64,000 nt of DNA from Phoenix dactylifera. Its lineage: Eukaryota > Streptophyta > Magnoliopsida > Arecales > Arecaceae. Of this stretch, positions 45,801 to 57,700 are shown one piece after another. Position numbers and translations under genes: made by a program. Positions within the stretch are counted from its first letter, which is position 1. Each line of letters opens with the position of its first letter. The notes beneath the pieces are model-generated. The model did not search any database and had not been told where the DNA came from. It worked only from the letters and a program-made list of their open reading frames with translations. Location: NCBI RefSeq assembly GCF_009389715.1, contig NC_052400.1, positions 19,933,674-19,997,673 on the forward strand. Direction: 5' to 3'.

Positions 45801-45951
45801 AGTTTCGCAGTCAGACTTGATCTCCCATTTCATTGTAGTGACTTCAGCATTTTTTCTTTTCATCAAAAAAAAAGAAAGACTTAGAGCATTTTTTTTCCAG
45901 CTTCTCCAGCTGGGAGCAGTCACCAGGAAAAGAACAGCAGCCGAGTGTTGA
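42882..45951 (+). CDS. IAA26: Aux/IAA auxin-response repressor, IAA18/26-like
   Basis: A nuclear, auxin-degraded repressor that binds ARF factors. The exons are 42882-43197, 43298-43493, 44246-44505, 44893-45040, 45623-45686 and 45901-45951, giving 344 residues. Domain I is the EAR motif LELRLGL (44-50), preceded by a second LLDLIP motif (14-19). Domain II, the degron, reads [10 protein letters not shown] at 177-186. The PB1 domain covers domains III and [10 protein letters not shown] with Lys221, GRKVDL, LFQGLLAAQRD, the acidic YEDDEGD, and [24 protein letters not shown]. The tail RKRTAAEC resembles monocot Aux/IAA ends. A glutamine run lies at the start of exon 2. The final exon has two in-frame acceptors 9 bases apart (45901 or 45910). 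The exact paralogue is inferred from the N-terminus and domain II and is not certain. Confidence 0.93.
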
Positions 45952-47284
45952 GATGGGAAGATGAGGATCTGTTATAGATTGTACATTGAACATCTACTTC
46001 TTTTTGGCAAGCTTTGGAAGATGCTTCTAAGTGGATCTTTTTTTTTTCTTCCTTGACTTCTCTCCTTAAGAGCGAAGCTCAAGCTTTTCGAGCTATCTTC
46101 GGCGTTTCCTTTCAGATCTGGGTTTACGGGAAACAACGAGAAAGATGCTGGTAGGAATTTGATAGTATCTCATATGTAAATGTATAAGGAAGACAGTAAT
46201 GTTTGGAGCTATGATAATTAGCTATGTATTCATGAAGCCGATTTTATTGCGGTTTCCTGTTCTCAGTTCGTGCAGATCTAATTCGTAAGTGTGAGAAATC
46301 TATTGAAATATTTCGGCTAGCCCTTAGCATAACAAGGAGTGGGCCTAACTGTGATTTTTATGAAATTTATCATCTTAGTTCATCTACCTACAAAGTCTTT
46401 TTTCAAATATGACCGGCTATTCTTATTTGACCACAATTTTAATAATAGAGTCAGCTTGTGCATGTCTTTGTCTACTTTATTCTAAGTTGCCTTCCATTGT
46501 CAAGGACTTCAATGCAAAATAACTTAAATAGGAAGCAACACGAAAACCATATTTAGTTTTAGATTTGATCATAGATCTCTGTGCTTTGAAAATGCACCCA
46601 TGTAACTTCATCTTTGGTGCCATTGGGAGCAATTTGCTGAATGTTGGCGATGAGGTCGGTGTCGCCTGCTTCATGTTAAAATATTTGCTGAAGAAGTGGA
46701 AAACATACAAAGAATGGCAAACCCATTTAAATCCAATATACTGAGATGACGTTCAGTTACACAATAAGCAAGCAAGCTTACCAAAAATGGGCAGGTATTA
46801 GCGTCCCTCGCAAGCAATGAGTAATGGTGACAGGTATCTCTTATCCAGCAAACTATGGTCATGACTCATGACCAATCTGGCGAGAAGGTAGATGATGAAG
46901 AAAAGCCTATTGGTTGAATGATGGTGTCCATGGATTTGCACAATAGACTGGTCCTCAGTCCTCATCCACACAAAAACTTTGTTTGTAAAGTGAAAGGTCG
47001 CAACAGCTCCGCCTCCACTGTTGAGCTCCCTCCAGTCATTGGTTCACTTCAAACATAGCCCGCTTTAATAAAGTAGCAAGTACTGAAATCTTTTCTTTTT
47101 TCACTCTGAGCTGCGTCCATGTCTATCCAAATGGCCAACTCTGTCCCACATTGTTCTGCAATACAAAAGAGACCATTATGGCTAGTTTTGTCCCAGTATT
47201 TGAATCTGATGTCAGAGCAAGAAGCAGCAATTCTGGTTATTATTCCGACATAGTTTTGATATTTATTGATATGCATGACCTTCT

Positions 47285-47289
<5 letters not shown>
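45952..47289. other. Intergenic; Aux/IAA 3' flank
   Basis: The first few hundred bases are probably 3' untranslated region. Minus-strand frames at 46477-46862 and 47049-47276 are unrecognised. Confidence 0.4.

Positions 47290-47360
<71 letters not shown>
47290..47360. repeat. AT microsatellite
   Basis: About 35 AT units. Confidence 0.97.
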
Positions 47361-47363
<3 letters not shown>

Positions 47364-48059
47364 GAGGGAGGCAAAGCCATCACATCTTTATTAGAAAAAT
47401 AAAGTTTACAGAAACTATTTATAAAGGATTGACCTTCTCTAACCTCGACCACCAAGCAAAGCCTTTACCAGTGTTTCACCTGCAGGGCATTCAAAGCTAC
47501 ACATCAAGGAACTAAAACAAGTGCAATATTTTGAATACACCCTTGGGTAGCCAGGTTTTATATTTCTCCTGTTCCTCTTAGTGGTTACACTGTGGATCAC
47601 TACTCACAAAAATACGTCTCAGCAATAAAAAATGCACGCAGCTATGTGGCTAAAGCAGCAAGCAGAGAGCACCCTGGAAGCTATGGAGGCAAATGATGGC
47701 ATATTTAAGTCAAGTCTGTATAAAGTTATAGGATGCGAATGTAACTCTAACTTGTGAGAAACAAATGAAGGGTCCCTGTCATCAGGGTCACGCCTAAATT
47801 CCGGACAAGCAAAGAGAAAGAGTCGGGCTCCAATACGCAAAGAATCTGGCTGGGTGCGGCAGGTTTTATCCTTTGTCGGACAAACACCTTGTCTCTATCG
47901 TTTGGCCTACTTCCTCCCATCACCACCTCCACCGCCGGTCTCTCCTCCCTGGATAGATCCTGTATTGTGCTTAGGACTAGGTAGGTGGGATAACTCCGGA
48001 CCTCACCCAAAATAAGTTCCTTAATTCAGTATAAATATTCAAAATCCTCTCGCCTGTAC

Positions 48060-48365
48060 AGATCCTCACATACTCTTCTCGTTTAAGCCACGAGAAGTCC
48101 TCATCAGGCTAAGAATTTAAATTTATTCAAATCTAATCGCAAGTACCACGATCGGCCCATAGTTGGCCAAAATGCGTCCATGCTGCAGTATCCCTTAATC
48201 CACATGGGCCATAGGCCCGATCTACTCTGATACCTTTTATAACAATTCAGGTTTTTATCCAAAATGGCTAGTCGAAAGGTAAGTTTTTAGGTTTTTTAGT
48301 CATGTATAAGTACCGAAGATTTTTCTGGCGAATAACTAATATGGAACTAAATACATGCCCATACG
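48060..48365 (-). mobile_element. LTR-like repeat, copy 2
   Basis: On the minus strand it carries AGGTATCAGAGTAGATC, a diverged initiator-tRNA-Met primer site, preceded by LTR-like sequence shared with 49470-49690 and 9400-9790. Related sequence may continue leftwards to about 47750. Confidence 0.5.
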
Positions 48366-49469
48366 GATTTCTGTAGTAGGAGTAAAGAACATATCAATGT
48401 TTGAGCAGGGCAGAGCTCGGCCAATGAGGGTTGCTGGCAACATAGGGTATCATTTCTCTTTGCCCAAATGGCACCTATTTTGGTGCGCTGATGGTCCAAC
48501 ATGCCGTCTTTACGGAGGAAAAAAAAATTGTTGTTTATTATGTATGCATTCATAGAGGTTGGCTCATAAGATACTTCTAATCCAACTCGAGCAAGTGGTG
48601 GACCCAGAAGTGATTATTTGGATGTACGAATGGCTGTTCTCTTATTTAGAAGAGCGAGAGCAGTGAATTAATAAAGTGCGTATTTGCACCCACCTAAAAC
48701 CTCTCAAATGCACATGATAAATATTGTACAGTGTGTTAAAAAAACATAGCTTGATTAGGCATATAAATATCTATCATCTACCTTCGATCCTAAAGATTGT
48801 AGAAATAATTTTTTTCACCATGCCTGTGAGTTGCAATTAGAATTGAGATTTATGGCAAGTTATTTTTTATTCCCTCTAGAGTAAATATTTAAGACTTGAG
48901 CTCCCCTTTCCATGAAAACTATCGACAACCATGCTGGACATTCTGATGATGTCAAGATTAACATCATAATTATATATAAAAAAAAATTCAAAGCGCTTCA
49001 GTTTAACTGGAATTAGAGAATTTTTTTCATGGATATTACTTCATTTTCAGTTCTTTTAACATTTCGGAATTAAATGTTAATAACATCGACTCTTAGTAAA
49101 TATCATGGTGAAATAGGAGAAACTATTATCATAAAATGAATCGACAAGTCCCTATATACAAAATATGCATGCGGACAAGATCGACATATCAGTCATTGAT
49201 AGACTTAATACTGCACTTCAATTATTCAGCACGATGAAAACGGTGCTAATTGTGACATGGGAGAACAAGAGCGTTATGGAGGAGAATATAAGAAAAGCTA
49301 CAGCGGAAGCGGCAGCAATTGGTGGCCTTGTGATGCTACCGATCAGTATAATTGTTGCAAGAAAGTAGACTGTGCGCCTTGACTAGCCAAAAATCACTGT
49401 ATTCATCTATGGCAGGGGGGCTATAGGGGCACAAATGCCTACCAGTGACTGATTGGAGCTATACCATCT
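48366..49469. other. Intergenic, no gene seen
   Basis: A 67-codon plus-strand frame at 49165-49368 is unrecognised. Otherwise AT-rich. Confidence 0.4.
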
Positions 49470-49690
49470 TAGTCAACACAAATGAATCTATACTATAGTA
49501 TCTCCTAGTTCACATAGGATATAGGGCAGATCTGCTCTGATACCATTTGTCACAATATAAAATCTTCCATAAAAAAAAGCTAGTTGAAAAGTATTATTTA
49601 GATTTCTTGATCCTATATAACTATCCAAAATATTTTTGGTGAATAACTGATGTTGAACTAAACACATGCTCATATGGATCCTTGACTTAG
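49470..49690 (-). mobile_element. LTR-like repeat, copy 3
   Basis: On the minus strand, TTGTGACAAA is followed by a perfect TGGTATCAGAGC (49532-49543), the initiator-tRNA-Met primer site used by many plant LTR elements. The LTR-like part lies at higher coordinates. No internal coding region remains. Confidence 0.55.
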
Positions 49691-51479
49691 GCAATGCTTG
49701 TTTAATGTCATAAATTCCTTGTACAAGTTAAGGCCTAATTTATGGCCAGGCATCTTGGATCTCTGCTGGTCAGCAAATGCGAGATCATTCAAGTTCATAG
49801 TTGTTTTTTGTTAGTTTGTTATCATCAAGAAATAAGTAAAAATTGGGGATTGCAAAACCAGTCTACCATATAGCTTTGCGGGTAAAAATGTTGCAGACCC
49901 AAGACTTGGAAACCTCAACAACAACAAGAGCAACAAGTTGGAACCAGCTTAAAGAGTAACGTGGATCATTGGTCACCATAAGGAATGGGCAATTATATGT
50001 TATGAAGGAACCAAATCCCACCTGCAGGCATATTTTCTCCTTTGCTTTACACCTCCTGTCGTCTCTTCTCAAATTGAGATGGTTAAACATTTAATTTTAA
50101 GGAAAAATTGTAGTAATTCTGGATATCTCAAGTGAAAATCTCTAAAACTTATGAACAATCATGAATACAAGCAATTTTGAGTCTCATTTGATTCGACCAA
50201 TACGCAGTTGTTACATGTTAGGAAAGGAGAAAAATAGTGGTACTGCATATTTGTTTGAATCACAGATGTCAAGTTAGCCTTGAATAACAATAACCATGTA
50301 ACTAGTCTCAAAAAGAAAGAAAAAAGAAAAGAAAAGAAACAACAATAACCATGCAACTATCTAAATTCAATGATAATAAACAGAACTACATTAGATGATG
50401 AACATATTAGAAGAAGAAGAGGATCGTATTATGCACATAATCTTATTATGTATTGGTGAAATGTCTCCCAACATTTAGAGTCGTGACGCTCGTGGATTTT
50501 TTTGCACCGGTAGCTTGGCCCAATAAGGGGTGGAAGGCCCATATTGTTTTTCCTGTCCCTCTGGCCGTTGTTTGGTCCGTTTCAGATTACCCAACAAGTA
50601 AAAAAAAAACGTTCGTGGGTTTTCACATCCAACATGAAGCATTAGCCCGTCAATGGGGGGATGATTACCGAATTCCCACTGATCGGGAGTGGGTTTACTT
50701 CCATTTTTGATTTTATCTCGGTGTGTGTAATTCAAAGATTATATTTGGTGAGTCTAGACAATATTTGGCAATTGGATTCTTGACTTAATGCGTTTTTTTT
50801 TTTTTTTTTTTTTTTAACCTGCACAAAATTTGCGCTTCACAAGCATAAATAGTTCTGTTTTGGATTTTGTTTTAGACTTCCGGTGAAATAACTTCGTCAA
50901 GGTTCTGTGATTTGATCTTTTTTGTACTCTGGTTTCTCTCTCCCTTTTTTTCTCTTCCCTGCTTGATGAATTTCTTATTTCTCGTGGAGGATTTGCCCTT
51001 GTACTTTTTTGCTATTGTGTACAATAATTTCAGTGTTGGAATGCTTCGGTAGAATTGTTGTGTTGTGTTTTCTTTCCTTTCTTCCTTTATTTCTTTGCTG
51101 TGCTTGACAGGTTTCTAATCTCATTCGGTCTTGTGTTGTTTTACTTGTGTGATCGATGATTTCAATGTTGGAATGCTTGACTGGAATCATTCTACGTCTT
51201 TCCTCTCTAATAGATTTCTTATTTTTGGTTAAAGATTTGATGTTCTCCTATTTTACTGATGTTTTATGTGATCTCAGTGTTGCAACACTTGAATGGAATT
51301 ATTTTTTTTCAGTTTCTTTCCCCACCCCCCCTTTCCTTTCCCTGATTGATAGAACCCTTACTTCAGAACTTGTTAATGGCTTATGAGTTATGAAGAACAG
51401 TATGGTTGCTATTAGCCAATAGGAGCAATGGGTTAGCCCTAATCAAGTAATTTCAAGCAATTCTGCATGTATATTATTT
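49691..51479. other. Intergenic, no gene seen
   Basis: A T25-type run lies at about 50791-50815. Frames at 50453-50735 on both strands are unrecognised. 50950-51360 is T-rich with recurring blocks such as TTTCAGTGTTGGAATGCTT (51029 and 51160 variants). Confidence 0.4.
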
Positions 51480-51715
51480 TTAACCAGCTAGGCCAATATG
51501 GATTTATAAAAGGAAGGCTTCGAATGTTGAAGTACAAAATATTGAAAGTGAACTTCGACGACGATATTAGCGAGGTTAGGCCGCGGACGTGTAGGGTTTG
51601 TCATCAGAGATCAGAAAATCCGACTGTCGGAAGGTGTCGGATCTTTGAGCAGATGGTGATTGGGGCGGAGGCCAAAACAGCGTGGGAGGGCGTCTCCTAT
51701 TTTCTCTAGCATATT
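51480..51715 (+). mobile_element. LINE RNase H fragment
   Basis: A broken frame reads ILKVNFDDD near 51540, then a frameshifted VIRDQ, and IGAEAKTAWEG near 51660, the start of the LINE RNase H domain. The 3' tail is absent. Confidence 0.55.
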
Positions 51716-52645
51716 AAACAAAAAATGCGTAAATCAATGGTAGGATCAATCAAAATTTAAGTGAACAGCGCAGAGCAAAACAGATAGCATTTTGTTTTTC
51801 AGTGATCTGGCAGCTCAGCTGCTCAGGATACGGACCATTAGTAGGTTCCATGCCCATACTAATTTGAGATTTTGTTTTCGATAAAGAGAAAACTCCATAA
51901 TAAAAATAGCTAGATCAACAGCTTTATCTGAACTATAAATTAAGAACATTCTTATTAGCTAGCTAAGACATAAAACTGGAACACAAATTTGAAGCAAGGG
52001 AAATGTTCGGTCCAAACAGGTTTATGTTTTGGACGCTGGTCTGATTCAAATCATCCTGTCCAAATTAGTTTCAGTTATGTTCAGGTCCTTTTAGATTAGA
52101 AACAGAGTAATTCCCTTGGAACCTCCAATTTAAACAGTCATATATTGCTAATATATACCGCATCTAATTTGTCATTCAATTCCAAAACTTGTAGCATATA
52201 AAAAGAAAAAAAGAAACGCAAAACCAGAATCTCAAAGAGTTAAGAAAATATAATCCCACACAGATCGAAAAAATGGGACTTTGACAAACATCCGACTGAT
52301 TCTGTCAAGCAAAATGAAACATGGTCCATAGATATAAAGAGAAGCACCCACAAATATTTAGGTAGAAAATGAAGAATGTACATTTCGGGATCAAACAGAG
52401 GAAAAAACATCAAGATTCATACAAAACGAGCAAAGAAAGATTCCTCCACAAGACTTGATCACATTCGGTGAAAGTAATTAGAAGCATCACGTCTTTGTGA
52501 GAGAGACGAAATCCATGTGTGAGAGGGGATCCCAAAAGGCTATATTTGTTAGCTGCCGAGAGAGAAACTGCTGCTGCCTGGCTTCACCCTGTCTGCCGTA
52601 TATGTACACCGTATGCAAACGGGATGAGGAGATCCGGACGTCGGG
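51716..52645. other. Intergenic, no gene seen
   Basis: AT-rich and unremarkable. Confidence 0.4.
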
Positions 52646-52753
52646 TCAGAGGTCTACGGCTGAGGAGGACGAGACCGGGGCCGCCGAGGGGCGGCGCCGC
52701 CGCCGCAGGGAGCGGAGGTCAGGGGAGGCGAGGAGGAAACCCTTGGTAGCCAT
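52646..52753 (-). pseudogene. Orphan first exon or truncated gene start
   Basis: Minus-strand ATG at 52753 in a good context (CTCCAG ATGGC), preceded by a pyrimidine-rich leader-like tract to about 52900. The 35-codon frame starts MATKGFLLASPDLRSL and is rich in Arg, Ser and Ala, like an organelle-targeting peptide, then meets a stop. I found no convincing donor or following exon. It may be a broken copy of a nuclear gene for an organelle protein; the family is not recognised. Confidence 0.3.
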
Positions 52754-53107
52754 CTGGAGAGAGAGGAGAGCGGAGAAGGGGAAGGGGAAGAGGGGGAGAA
52801 GCAGGGGAAGGGTTTTTGGGGTCTGTTTATTATTTATTTTCTTTGGTTGTTGTTCCCGCTCTCTCGGGGGGCGAAGGCGAGGTTTCAAAGACGCACCAAG
52901 GGTTTTGTTTACACTCGGGTTATCATTTCATTTTATAAACATGCCAATAGTTTGAGGATTTTGAATCCCCCATTTTTTTTAAGCCCCGTGAAATCACATT
53001 AAATCTAGTTGACCTACTCTAAACTATCATACAGCTTAAAGTATATTATATAATAAAAATTATAATATACTATATGTATCGAATAGGACGTTAAAGAACA
53101 TATTGTA

Positions 53108-53549
53108 TGGTTCCAAGATTGTAGCAGCAGAAGACTGTCAGTTATTTGACTGCACGATTTTCGATACGGAGCTGAGAGCTGTCTGGGCGGGTCTTCGATA
53201 CGCTCGGCGTGTGCTCTCACTAGTTCAGTCATCTTAGAGGATGACTCGGCTACGATCATTAACTGGATCCAGGGAGGTCCGAGGGTCGCTGCTGCTGACC
53301 ATCCCTTGATTCGCGATATCTGAATGATGATGAGGGATGGAGGGGTTGTCCAGGCAAAGCATGTGTTTAGAGAAGCCAACGGGCTGCGAATTAGGTAGCT
53401 ATGTACGTGGCTAATCATGCCAATAGCACCCTGTGGACGAGGGATGGGGAGCCGCCTTGGGAGCTCAGTGATATTTTGTTTTTTGATTTTATTGGGTGCA
53501 TCCGTACACGTGTTGTATGAATCATCCGGTCTAGCAAAAAAAAAAAAAG
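53108..53549 (+). mobile_element. 5'-truncated LINE insertion with 14-bp target duplication
   Basis: The exact 14-bp repeat AAGAACATATTGTA lies at 53094-53107 and 53550-53563. The insert ends in an A-run. It preserves, with stops and shifts, TELRAVWAGL, DDSATIINW, KHVFREAN and a terminal TGTATGAATCATCCGGT block. The exact duplication shows the insertion is comparatively recent. Confidence 0.85.
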
Positions 53550-53563
53550 AAGAACATATTGTA

Positions 53564-54417
53564 CCATATCAATTCGGTACTGATATATGGTATGGGGAGC
53601 ATACTAATATATGTCAAACTGGCTTCTACATCAGATATATCGACACAGTAATAAAATGATATTGATAAGAAATTCGGTACCAAAATAGCGTATCTCGATA
53701 AAAATAATAATATATTTGCATCACCGCAGAATGGAATGTATCAACTTTAAGATTTGCATTTGGCATTCAAAGTTATTTATTGATTGTGGATTTTAAAATC
53801 CATCGTTCATTGCATTCCACTCAACAAAAACTCCAAGCCCGACCTAATTTAAATCCTCACAAGCTAGGGGCCTTGGCCTTAGGGTCCAATAGATTTAGCC
53901 ATCCTTCATAGATTGCCCGGTTGATTTTCTAGTGACGGATTGATTTGATATGCAAGCTAGCTAAAGAAGAGGGGAAAACTTGCTAATCTCTTTGGAGTAA
54001 TCCTATGCCACCAGTGGAAATACTAGAGACAAAAGCACATAATAGTCGCATTTTTTCCCCCGAAGGGTGAGTAGACTTGAAGAAGCTTGCGTGCTGGATG
54101 GAAATAACTAAATAAAATAATAAAAATGATAAAAAAATAAAAATAGAAGAGTATTTTAAAATTTGATGTAATTCATCGAAAAATTGAAACAGCTACCGGA
54201 AAGTGAGTGACAGGACAAGGTCTTTACAAAAGTTTGCCGAGGGAGGCAAATCATAGAAAATACAAGAAAGATCGATCTTAATGAGAAATTTAACATAAAA
54301 GAAGCACCTTATCAAGACACTGCCGAGATAAAAATTCAAAAAAAACCATTTTCTTCCCATCTTTCTTCCTATCTCTTCTTCTCTTTCTCCACCTACACCC
54401 ATAGTCGAGTGGCTGAA
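53564..54417. other. Intergenic, no gene seen
   Basis: AT-rich with no recognisable frame. Confidence 0.45.
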
Positions 54418-54760
54418 CTTTTTTTATTTTTTCGCTAAAATAAATGACTCATACATTTTTAGTATGAATATATTCAATAAAATCAAAAAATAATAAGTTT
54501 TAGAGCACTCTAGACAGCTTTTTTCCTCAACCTATAAGATGTCTCTGAAGTGACTAGCTACATACGAGGCTATCTAATCCACGACCTTATTTACCTCTTT
54601 TTTTTTTGTTGGTAAATGTGGTATTTATATAGCTCTAACTTGAATACATCCAGCCCAGTCACGAGAAAGTAAAAAATATAAAAAAAAAAAATATTTTTTT
54701 ATTTACCTCTTTAAAAATATGCTGGTTCTAAAAAATCATTCCAACACTCAGCATGCTTAA
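54418..54760 (-). mobile_element. LINE 3' fragment interrupted by another LINE
   Basis: On the minus strand the tail TTATTTTAGCGAAAA matches other copies, preceded by IASYVASHFRDIL. The frame HIFKEVNKVVD is split by the insertion at 54601-54698. The right boundary is not defined. Confidence 0.7.
54601..54698 (-). mobile_element. 98-bp LINE tail nested in another LINE copy
   Basis: Exact 14-bp duplication TTATTTACCTCTTT at 54587-54600 and 54699-54712. The insert begins with a T-run (its poly(A) end) and matches the tails at 1918 and 34218. Confidence 0.82.
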
Positions 54761-57700
54761 CCAGCTCTTCGGACGAGCACTTGCAAACAACCACCTTTTA
54801 AGGGTTTTGTGCTTTCTTGGCTTAATTGGGCTTAATCTTGGCAAATTTTTTAATGCAAGGCTAGAATCGAACTTAAAAGCCGAATCTATAGCATCAGTAT
54901 TCAGTACCTGGCACGTTTCTGCCGTGCGACACATGTTCGCGTACTCGCTAGCTAATAGTTTCCAGCAATATCTTTCTGTTTCTGATAGGAAGGCCGTACA
55001 GCAGGAGGGAAATTTGACTAAGAAAAATGGGGCGCTTTGCACGTGCGCTAGTGTAGTTAGCTACAATGAGTTGAATCTTCCATTGAAGGAATCAGTATGC
55101 GTGCATGGCATGTGGAGGCCACATACTGAACACGTACACACAGTCACTGCAGTTTCAAATAAGCCTGCCGGTACGTGCTACAATCACATCCATCCCTCTG
55201 CTCAAATGGATTGCTCCGTTGTTCTCAGTGGCAGCAAATTATCGCTATATTTTTCTTAAAGAAAAAAAAAAAATATGCCACATTCAATGCCACTAGATAC
55301 TCAAAATTCATTTGGTTCGCGTAAAAAATTTTGCCTCGCCAAAATATTTTTTTAAAAAAATTATATTATGATATATGATGCATGTGAAGATTATCTTTGT
55401 ATGCTTGGTTGATTATTGGAAAGTGTTATATTTCAGAACGGCCTATATTTGGTTGTGCATTTATTATCTAGAAAAAGTTATAAAAAATACCAGTTATGCT
55501 CTTAATAAAAAAAAAATTTTATCCCATTCTGTCTAAAAGTTTAAAGACATTTTTTAAAAAAAAATAACCCCAATTTTCAATCGGTAAATATTGGACTTTT
55601 TTATGTTCCATATAGTTCTTTTGGTCCATGAAACATGAAAATTTTATTCCAATGAAAAAACTATTTTTCATCTCTTTTTTTTTTTTTGAAAACTTTAACC
55701 AAACTTGTTATGTTTCTCCATTTTTTTGTTAGCCATGCCTTCCTTCCTTCTCATCCGGCGAACCAAACAAATCCTCAAATGATAATATAGATCAGACCAA
55801 ATCTCTGTAAAGTTTAGAAGAATATGATGCTCGATTTCCTAGGATCTTCTCAATTTTAAGTCCAAGTCTAGCGCCAATCTACTCAATCCCAAAACTAGCA
55901 TGTTGCTACCCTTGTATCACATGATTTCACGACCGGTTCTACCAAGATTGCTGTATGAGCAGGGTTAACCCTCTCTGCTAAATATTCAAAGTGTGGTTCT
56001 CGGCTCAAAGTTGAGCGTGTAGCCACACTTGAATCCATACTCTTGGTTCAATTTTGGGATGCTACTATTGCGCCCTCTGCCTCTAGCTTTTATACATTTT
56101 ATTGGAAAAATTATACCCTACACTACTTGAACCAATGTGGCCGTGCAGAACACCACACCAATCGCCCCATCTTGTTCTTATAGGCCAATCATCGAGACAA
56201 GCATATAATAAATGGGTTCATAGGAATGATACAAGGTGACTAGCATGGTGCAGGTGGTGTAGGATATAATTTATTCTTTTTTTGTCAAGAATGGGCCTGG
56301 TTTCTACCTAAAGGAACATGGTGCGTAAAAATAAACAGGGAATAAAGGTTTTAATTGTATTAAAGGCACCCTGACATTTTAGCTATTTTGCTTATAACCT
56401 AACCATAGGATGGGTTCTTTGTTTTCACTGACATGATAAAAATTATGTCATCAATCACATGCAAGGGGGGTGGGTGCAAATTTAGAGATCTGAACTAATC
56501 TTCAAAAGTTCTTGATCCGGGTTGTAAGAACTTATCCATAGAAATAATCTAGTATAATATTAAAAAAACTCACAAACAGACTGATCTTTTTAATAGCAAT
56601 AAATTTGTAATGTCTAAACACCTCAAGTCGCATTGTAGACTTTGTCGTGCTTAATTAGAGCACTTCAAGTTTGTCATGGCCCGTTTTCTGAGAGATGGCT
56701 AGGCCTTGACATCGAACTATGGACTTGCATGGGCCAGATCATGACTTGGTTGGTTATGGCTAGGCTTTGAGGTTAAGTCCATCTTCCTGCAACTTCAAAA
56801 ATAGGAGGCTAGTTTGGGTGTTGTGGAAGAATTGTCTATCTTTTTTCAACACAAACTCTTGTTGTTATTTAAAATATTATTATTATCATCTAATTTCTTA
56901 CCTCTCTTTTATTTGGTAAGCATGTTAATTGCATCTGCTGCATAGATTTGTTGGAGATGAGATACGTTTATGGCTCGGTAAATAGTGAGAATACGTTGCT
57001 TCTCTGCACAGTGGATTATAAATGATGAAATGATAATTTACATGCTTTGTAGGTGCGACCACCTAAAGGTTCCCAAAAATATGAGATATAGGGTCCATAG
57101 TTGTTTGGGACTTGATAGCCATCACATCATTCCTTCATTATATATCCCATAACATGACCACCTAACTAAATGTCGAGTCAATAGTGGGCTTCTGGTATAC
57201 CTACTCTCCACAAAAAATGAAAAAAAAAGAAGAAGCGAACTCGTAAGGATCGGAATGGACATTTTTCTGTTTTTCTCTTTTATTTCAGACTAATATAAGG
57301 CTCAGGATTATCTGACGTTAGAGTCGGGCAATAGGCATCGATGGGGTCCATTGAAAATTTCCACAGAATCTGGATAACCGGTCAAAATTTATTAAGGGTC
57401 ACCAAGCCTGGGCCAGATCTTTTATTTAGCGTGAGTGCATCAGAAAAATAATATCTTTTGAAGCTTCATTATATACATACGTATGTATGTACGTACGTAC
57501 ATACAAAAATACACTTTTTGAGCTAATTTTCACCCATATGTCTTTATACATACATGAAAATATATTTCTTATTGCAAGTCATACTAGTCTTTATAAATAA
57601 ATATAGAGATGTTTTTTTTATAAATAACAAGTAATTATATATGATATTTTTTAATAATTACGTTTTGTTTAAAGCTTAACCAGGATAAGTTTTAGCTAGC

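Noticed and set aside
52497-52955. 152-codon plus-strand frame rich in Arg and Gly
   Set aside because: GC-rich composition; the minus strand has the better start context and leader.
54753-55259. 168-codon plus-strand frame
   Set aside because: No domain, ordinary composition, begins inside a LINE region; chance or decayed repeat is as likely as a gene.
57472-57505. Palindromic TACATACGTATG run as a microRNA hairpin
   Set aside because: Simple-sequence palindrome without a loop and arm structure typical of a microRNA precursor.
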